DNA of 37,544 bases. It comes from Thermaceae bacterium (GTDB taxonomy: Bacteria > Deinococcota > Deinococci > Deinococcales > Marinithermaceae). Positions 33,186 to 37,544 of this stretch are shown piece after piece (positions within the stretch are counted from its first letter, which is position 1; each line of letters opens with the position of its first letter). The notes under the pieces were generated by a model, which was not told where the DNA came from, did not search any database, and worked only from the letters and a program-made list of their open reading frames with translations. The position numbers and the translations under genes are program-made. The DNA lies in contig JAMOUW010000040.1 of assembly GCA_027067955.1 (NCBI GenBank), positions 1-37,544 of the forward strand, in the 5' to 3' direction.

Positions 33186-33739
33186 GTGCATTCGATTTGA
33201 TCGCCGGTGTGCTCCTGGTCGCGAGCGCGCTCGCGGCGGTCACCCTCAGAAACGCGGTACACGCGGGGCTGGCGCTGGTGGGCAACTTCCTGGTGCTGGC
33301 GATGGTGTACTTCGCGCTCGAGGCCCAGTTCCTCGGTTGGATTCAGATAATCGTCTACGCCGGCGCGGTCATGGTGCTCTTTCTCTTCGTGATCATGCTG
33401 CTATTCGACGCCAAGGCCGATCCCGGTCTCGACCCCCTGCCCTGGATGCGCCCCGTGGGCGCGGCGCTCGCTGCGGTCTTCTTCCTGGTGCTGGCCTACG
33501 CCTTTTCGCGGCTGGGTCCGGTCAATCCGCTGGCGGACGTCAAACTGGCCGGAGGTCTGCCGGGGCCGGTGGGAGAGCTCCTTTACGGTCGCTGGCTCTA
33601 CGCGGTGCTGCTGATTGCTGTACTGCTCTTCGCGGCCACGGTGGCGGCGGTGGTGCTGGTGCAGCCCGGGGTGCGGGGCGCGCGCAAGAAGCCGCAGGTC
33701 GCCGAGCGCGAACGGGAGCTGGAGGAGGTGGGCCGGTGA
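33182..33739 (+). CDS. nuoJ: NADH-quinone oxidoreductase subunit J
   Basis: A 185-aa membrane subunit (Nqo10, ND6 homologue) with five predicted helices. The conserved pi-bulge helix 3 reads [25 protein letters not shown]. The C-terminal tail is polar, rich in Arg and Glu. It begins at a GTG overlapping the nuoI stop by 4 bases and ends with a 4-base overlap on nuoK. Confidence 0.93.
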   Translation: MSAFDLIAGVLLVASALAAVTLRNAVHAGLALVGNFLVLAMVYFALEAQFLGWIQIIVYAGAVMVLFLFVIMLLFDAKADPGLDPLPWMRPVGAALAAVFFLVLAYAFSRLGPVNPLADVKLAGGLPGPVGELLYGRWLYAVLLIAVLLFAATVAAVVLVQPGVRGARKKPQVAERERELEEVGR

Positions 33740-34029
33740 GCTACTACCTGCTGCTTTCAGCCTTGCTTTTCGCCATCGGTCTCTACGGCGTGCTTTCGCG
33801 GCGAACGGCGATTCTGATTTTCATGTCTATCGAGCTGATGCTCAACGCCGCCAATCTGGCCTTCGTAACCTTCGCCCGCAACTCGGGCAACCTCGAAGGC
33901 CAGGCTATGGCGCTGGTGGTCATCGCGCTCGCAGCCGCCGAGGTGGCCGTGGGTCTCGGCATCATCGTCGCGGTCTTCCGGGCGCGCAGCTCCACCTCGG
34001 TGGACGACCTTGCGGAGCTTAGGGGGTGA
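33736..34029 (+). CDS. nuoK: NADH-quinone oxidoreductase subunit K
   Basis: A 97-aa membrane subunit (Nqo11, ND4L homologue) with three helices. Both conserved membrane glutamates of the proton path are visible: [14 protein letters not shown] (helix 2) and [15 protein letters not shown] (helix 3). The start is the GTG at 33736 inside the nuoJ stop; the longer open frame from 33337 lies over nuoJ and is not used. Two bases separate its stop from the preferred nuoL start. Confidence 0.94.
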   Translation: MSYYLLLSALLFAIGLYGVLSRRTAILIFMSIELMLNAANLAFVTFARNSGNLEGQAMALVVIALAAAEVAVGLGIIVAVFRARSSTSVDDLAELRG

Positions 34030-34031
34030 CC

Positions 34032-35858
34032 ATGCTATTGCTTCTGATCCTGCTTCTGCCGCTCCTGGGCTTCGTCTTCCTGGGGTTTTTCGGCAGGCAA
34101 TTACGCGAGCCGCTGCCGGGCGTGATAGCCTCGGCGCTTACCGGTCTCAGTTTCCTGCTGGTCGTTGCCGCGGTGCTATCGGGCGGCGCCAGCTGGGAGA
34201 TCAAAGACTGGTTGCCCGGGATTCCCTTCAGCCTCGTTCTCGACCATCTCTCGGGATACATGGGGTTGGTGGTTACGGGCATCGGCTTCCTGATCCACGT
34301 CTACGCGATCGGCTACATGCACGGCGACGAAGGCTTCAGCCGCTTCTTCGCCTATCTGAATTTCTTCATCGCAATGATGATGACCCTGGTTCTCGCCGGC
34401 AGCTATCCGGTGATGTTCATTGGCTGGGAGGGCGTTGGTCTGGCCAGCTTCCTGCTGATCGGTTTCTGGTACACCGAGAAGGTCAATGCCGACAGCGCCC
34501 GCAAGGCATTCATCACCAACCGCATCGGCGACCTGGGTTTCCTGCTGGGCATGGCGTTGCTCTACAGTCTTTTCGGCACGCTCTCCATCGGCGAGCTGCG
34601 CGAGGCCATGGAGTCCAGCACCGTGCTGCCGCTGGCGCTCGGCACCGCGGGCCTGCTGCTTTTCGTGGGCGCGGTGGGCAAAAGCGCCCAGGTACCGCTG
34701 ATGGTCTGGTTGCCCGATGCCATGGCCGGCCCCACACCGGTCAGCGCCCTGATCCACGCGGCCACCATGGTGACCGCCGGCGTCTACCTGATCGCGCGCA
34801 GCTCCTTCCTCTACGCCAACCTGCAGGACGTTTCCTACGTCATCGCGGTTATCGGGCTCGTCACCGCTGCATACGGGGCGCTCAGCGCGTTGGGGCAGTG
34901 GGACATCAAGAAGATCGTCGCCTATTCGACCATCAGCCAGCTGGGCTACATGTTCCTGGCCGTGGGGGTGGGGGCGTACTGGATCGCGCTCTTCCACGTC
35001 ATGACCCACGCCTTCTACAAGGCGCTGCTCTTCATGGCCTCGGGCTCGGTCATCCACGCCCTTGGCGGCGAGCAGGACGTGCGCAAGATGGGCGGGTTGA
35101 AAAAGTACCTGCCGCGTACACACCTGCACGGTCTTGCAGGCGCGCTGTCGCTAGCTGGCTTTCCGCTGCTGGCTGGCTTCTGGTCCAAGGATGCGATCAT
35201 CACCGCGACCCTGACCTATCCGTTCGGCGGGACCGGTTTTTATATCGCCGGGCTGGCGGTAGCTTTCCTGACCGCAGTCTACGCGATGCGCTGGTACGCC
35301 CTCGTCTTCCTGGGCGAGTACCGGGGCAGCGGGAAACCGCATGAGTCGCCGCCGGTGATGACGCTGCCCAACGACGTCCTCGCCGTGGGCGCCATCTTCG
35401 CCGGCTTCCTTGCGCTGCCCGAGCCCTTGTGGAACTTCATCGAGCCCTATCTGGCGCCGGCGCTGGCCCACGTGGAAACCCATCACATGTCGCTCGGGGT
35501 TGAGTGGGGCCTCATAGCACTCTCGGCGGTGGTTGCGCTAGTCGGTCTCTACCTTGGTTATCTGGCGTTCAATCGCTGGACGCTGCCAGCGTGGTACCGT
35601 ACCTTCCAGTCCTGGTCGGCCAACGCCTTTTACGTAGACCGCGTCTACAACGCCTTGATAGTGAACCCCTTGAAAGAGCTGGCGTTCATTTTTGCGCTTT
35701 TCGACAGCTTCCTTGACACCGCCTTCGTCGCCCTCGCCGGCTTGAGCGCCTGGCTGGGTGAACGCCTTGCCAGGGTGCAGGCGGGCTACGTGCGCGTATA
35801 CGGCGCACTCATGGTGCTGGGTCTGGTGGCGGTGCTGGTCTGGGGGGTGTTGCGATGA
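34032..35858 (+). CDS. nuoL: NADH-quinone oxidoreductase subunit L
   Basis: A 608-aa antiporter-like membrane subunit (Nqo12, ND5 homologue), the distal proton pump with the long lateral helix at its C-terminus. Conserved segments include [22 protein letters not shown] with the key Glu, [39 protein letters not shown] with the key Lys, and [20 protein letters not shown] 34032 gives an N-terminus of the same length as Thermus Nqo12; GTG 34026, overlapping nuoK by four bases, is the alternative. ATGA-type overlap with nuoM. Confidence 0.95.
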   Translation: MLLLLILLLPLLGFVFLGFFGRQLREPLPGVIASALTGLSFLLVVAAVLSGGASWEIKDWLPGIPFSLVLDHLSGYMGLVVTGIGFLIHVYAIGYMHGDEGFSRFFAYLNFFIAMMMTLVLAGSYPVMFIGWEGVGLASFLLIGFWYTEKVNADSARKAFITNRIGDLGFLLGMALLYSLFGTLSIGELREAMESSTVLPLALGTAGLLLFVGAVGKSAQVPLMVWLPDAMAGPTPVSALIHAATMVTAGVYLIARSSFLYANLQDVSYVIAVIGLVTAAYGALSALGQWDIKKIVAYSTISQLGYMFLAVGVGAYWIALFHVMTHAFYKALLFMASGSVIHALGGEQDVRKMGGLKKYLPRTHLHGLAGALSLAGFPLLAGFWSKDAIITATLTYPFGGTGFYIAGLAVAFLTAVYAMRWYALVFLGEYRGSGKPHESPPVMTLPNDVLAVGAIFAGFLALPEPLWNFIEPYLAPALAHVETHHMSLGVEWGLIALSAVVALVGLYLGYLAFNRWTLPAWYRTFQSWSANAFYVDRVYNALIVNPLKELAFIFALFDSFLDTAFVALAGLSAWLGERLARVQAGYVRVYGALMVLGLVAVLVWGVLR

Positions 35859-37273
35859 TTCACCTGCTAATCTTCCTCCCGCTGGCCTTCGGCCTGCTGG
35901 CGCTCCTGCGCCCCGGGCAGGCGCGGTTACTGGGTCTGGTGGGTTCGGGGGCGACATTGCTGCTGGGTCTGGCCGGATTCGCGGCCTTCTTGAACGGGGC
36001 GGACGGTTCCTATCAGGTTCCGCTGCTGGCCGAAGCGGGTGTCTATTATGCCGTGGCCTGGGACGGGGCGGGCGTGGTGCTGATGCTGGCTGTGGTCGTC
36101 ACCACCCTCATTGCGCTCCTGGCAGCCCGTGATGTTCCTCCGGCCATGGTGGGCCTGACCTTGTTAATGGAGGCGGGGCTGATCGGAATCCTGGCCGCGC
36201 GCGATCTCGTGCTCTTCTACGTTTTCTTTGAGGCGACCCTGATACCCAGTCTGCTCATGCTCGGTCTTTACGGCGGTGCCGGCCGGGTGCGCGCTCTCGT
36301 GAAGTTCGCGATGTTCACCCTGGTGGGCAGTCTGCTGATGCTTGCTGGCATCCTGGCGGTGCGCTATCTGGGCGGTTCCCCCAGTTTCCTGTACGGCGAC
36401 CTGACGGCCCACCCGCTGGCGGGCTCGGCCGGGATGTGGGCGTTCGCCGCCTTTTTGCTTGCATTCATGGTCAAGACCCCGCTCTTTCCGCTGCACGTAT
36501 GGCTGCCGGACTTCCACGCCGAGAACCACCCCTCGGGGCTTGCCGACGCTATGGGTACGCTCTACAAAGTGGGCATCTTCGGACTCTTCCGCTGGGCGTT
36601 GCCCCTCTTTCCCGAGGCATTCCTGAGCTTCCAGCCCTGGCTGCTGGCGCTGGCGGCGCTGACGGCGCTGGGCGCAGCCTGGACCGCCTACGCCCAGACT
36701 GACTGGAAGCGCCTTCTGGCCTACGGCGCGCTCTCGCACATGGGTGTGGGGGCGCTGGGGCTTTTCAGCGGCACCGCAGAAGGGGCGCTGGGCGCGATAT
36801 TCCTGCTCGCTGCTTCCGCGGTGTACACGGGTTCGCTGTTCCTTTTTGCTGGTGGCTTGCACCGTCGTTTCGGCACCCTGGACCTGAAACCTACCTCGGG
36901 CCTGGCCAAGTCGGCGCCGGGGCTGGCGGCTTTGGGCCTGATCCTGGTGCTCGCCATGGTGGGTTTGCCGGGGCTTTCGGGCTTCCCGGGCGAGTTCATG
37001 AACCTGCTGGGCGCCTGGCAGGCCAGCCCCGTCTGGACCTTCGTCGGTTTTCTGGCGGTGATCGCCGCGGCAGCTTACGCGCTTGGCGCTTACCAGCAGA
37101 TTTTCCACAATGCGCCCGATAAACCGGCGGCCGACATGGACGATACCGAGTGGCAGTGGGGGGTTCTGGCCACGCTCGTGATCGTCTTCATGGGAGTGTA
37201 TCCCAAACTCTTCACGACGGCGCTGCAGCCTGCGGCCGAGGCGCTGGCCGCCTTGATCGGAGGTGGACGGTGA
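35855..37273 (+). CDS. nuoM: NADH-quinone oxidoreductase subunit M
   Basis: A 472-aa antiporter-like proton-pumping subunit (Nqo13, ND4 homologue). The first key Glu is in [22 protein letters not shown] and the central Lys in [43 protein letters not shown] contains the conserved helix 8 motif, and [12 protein letters not shown] is the late signature. The length is close to that of Thermus Nqo13. It is coupled at both ends by 4-base overlaps. Confidence 0.95.
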   Translation: MIHLLIFLPLAFGLLALLRPGQARLLGLVGSGATLLLGLAGFAAFLNGADGSYQVPLLAEAGVYYAVAWDGAGVVLMLAVVVTTLIALLAARDVPPAMVGLTLLMEAGLIGILAARDLVLFYVFFEATLIPSLLMLGLYGGAGRVRALVKFAMFTLVGSLLMLAGILAVRYLGGSPSFLYGDLTAHPLAGSAGMWAFAAFLLAFMVKTPLFPLHVWLPDFHAENHPSGLADAMGTLYKVGIFGLFRWALPLFPEAFLSFQPWLLALAALTALGAAWTAYAQTDWKRLLAYGALSHMGVGALGLFSGTAEGALGAIFLLAASAVYTGSLFLFAGGLHRRFGTLDLKPTSGLAKSAPGLAALGLILVLAMVGLPGLSGFPGEFMNLLGAWQASPVWTFVGFLAVIAAAAYALGAYQQIFHNAPDKPAADMDDTEWQWGVLATLVIVFMGVYPKLFTTALQPAAEALAALIGGGR

Positions 37274-37544
37274 CCACGCTCTGGATTCTTTTCCTCACGG
37301 CCCTGGCGGCCACCTTCGCGGGCTTCTTCATGCCTGCCCGTTCGACGAAGGTGGTAACGCTGCTGGGATTCGCGGTCGCGCTGTTTAGCCTCGCTTTCAG
37401 CTGGGGCGAGCGGCAGCAGGCGTATGGCGGTTTCTACCTGCTCGACCCCTTTGCCCAGGGGTTTACCCTGGTGATGATTGCGGGCGGCGTGCTGGCATTG
37501 CTTGCCGACTGCAGTTATTTCGAGCGCAAGGGCTGGCCTGCATT
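37270..37544 (+). CDS. nuoN: NADH-quinone oxidoreductase subunit N (partial)
   Basis: The N-terminal 91 codons of the third antiporter-like subunit (Nqo14, ND2 homologue), cut by the window edge. It begins with a GTG overlapping the nuoM stop (GTGA) and opens with a hydrophobic helix (LWILFLTALAATFAGFF), followed by a second helix and YLLDPFAQGFTLVMIAGGVLALL. The identification rests mainly on its position as last gene of the A-N order and on this helix pattern. Confidence 0.85.
   Translation, partial: MTTLWILFLTALAATFAGFFMPARSTKVVTLLGFAVALFSLAFSWGERQQAYGGFYLLDPFAQGFTLVMIAGGVLALLADCSYFERKGWPA

Overview
The window is GC-rich bacterial chromosome that reads as a member of the order Thermales (Deinococcus-Thermus), probably not Thermus itself. 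The basis is a complex I operon with the Thermus gene order A-B-C-D-E-F-G-H-I-J-K-L-M-(N), whose Fe-S ligands fall at the residue numbers I recall for the Thermus thermophilus Nqo subunits (NuoE C83/C88/C124/C128, NuoF C353/C356/C359/C400, NuoB C45/C46, NuoI C53, NuoG C34/C45/C48). Many first genes of transcription units also have a -10 hexamer about 6 nt before the start codon, the signature of leaderless mRNAs common in this phylum. The genus assignment is inference.

Layout. 1-704: non-coding, two short hairpins and a candidate promoter. 705-2027: an accessory-looking two-gene module, an unknown helical protein followed by a beta/gamma-crystallin domain protein, closed by a perfect 42-bp palindrome. 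2216-3529 (-): APC amino acid permease, with the tmRNA gene ssrA (3609-3959, -) just upstream of it. 4045-5786: MBL-fold hydrolase, small membrane protein, HNH endonuclease. 5755-13393: tightly packed housekeeping genes in divergent and convergent pairs (EamA transporter, ArsB/NhaD-like transporter, HD phosphohydrolase, panB-panE, NlpC/P60 hydrolase, RluD-family pseudouridine synthase, secreted PQQ-type sugar dehydrogenase). Four convergent pairs in this stretch overlap at their 3' ends. 13461-14451: small unknown gene plus tlyA, followed by hairpins including a 44-bp perfect palindrome.

14685-24135: purine operon purL-purC-purE-purF-purD-purM-purN, encoding every step from PRPP to SAICAR. 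purL is a single 1228-aa chain carrying PurS-like, PurL and PurQ (glutaminase) domains. PurE has the class II (metazoan/Treponema-type) signature, which explains the absence of purK. purB and purH are not in the window.

24193-24462: a small unknown gene. 24645-37544: the respiratory complex I operon, with nuoN running off the right edge. Most junctions overlap by four bases, so translational coupling is likely. The striking departure from Thermus is NuoG, in which all four cysteines that would bind Fe-S cluster N7 are replaced while every other cluster ligand is kept.

No CRISPR array, insertion sequence, prophage, tRNA or rRNA gene was recognised.
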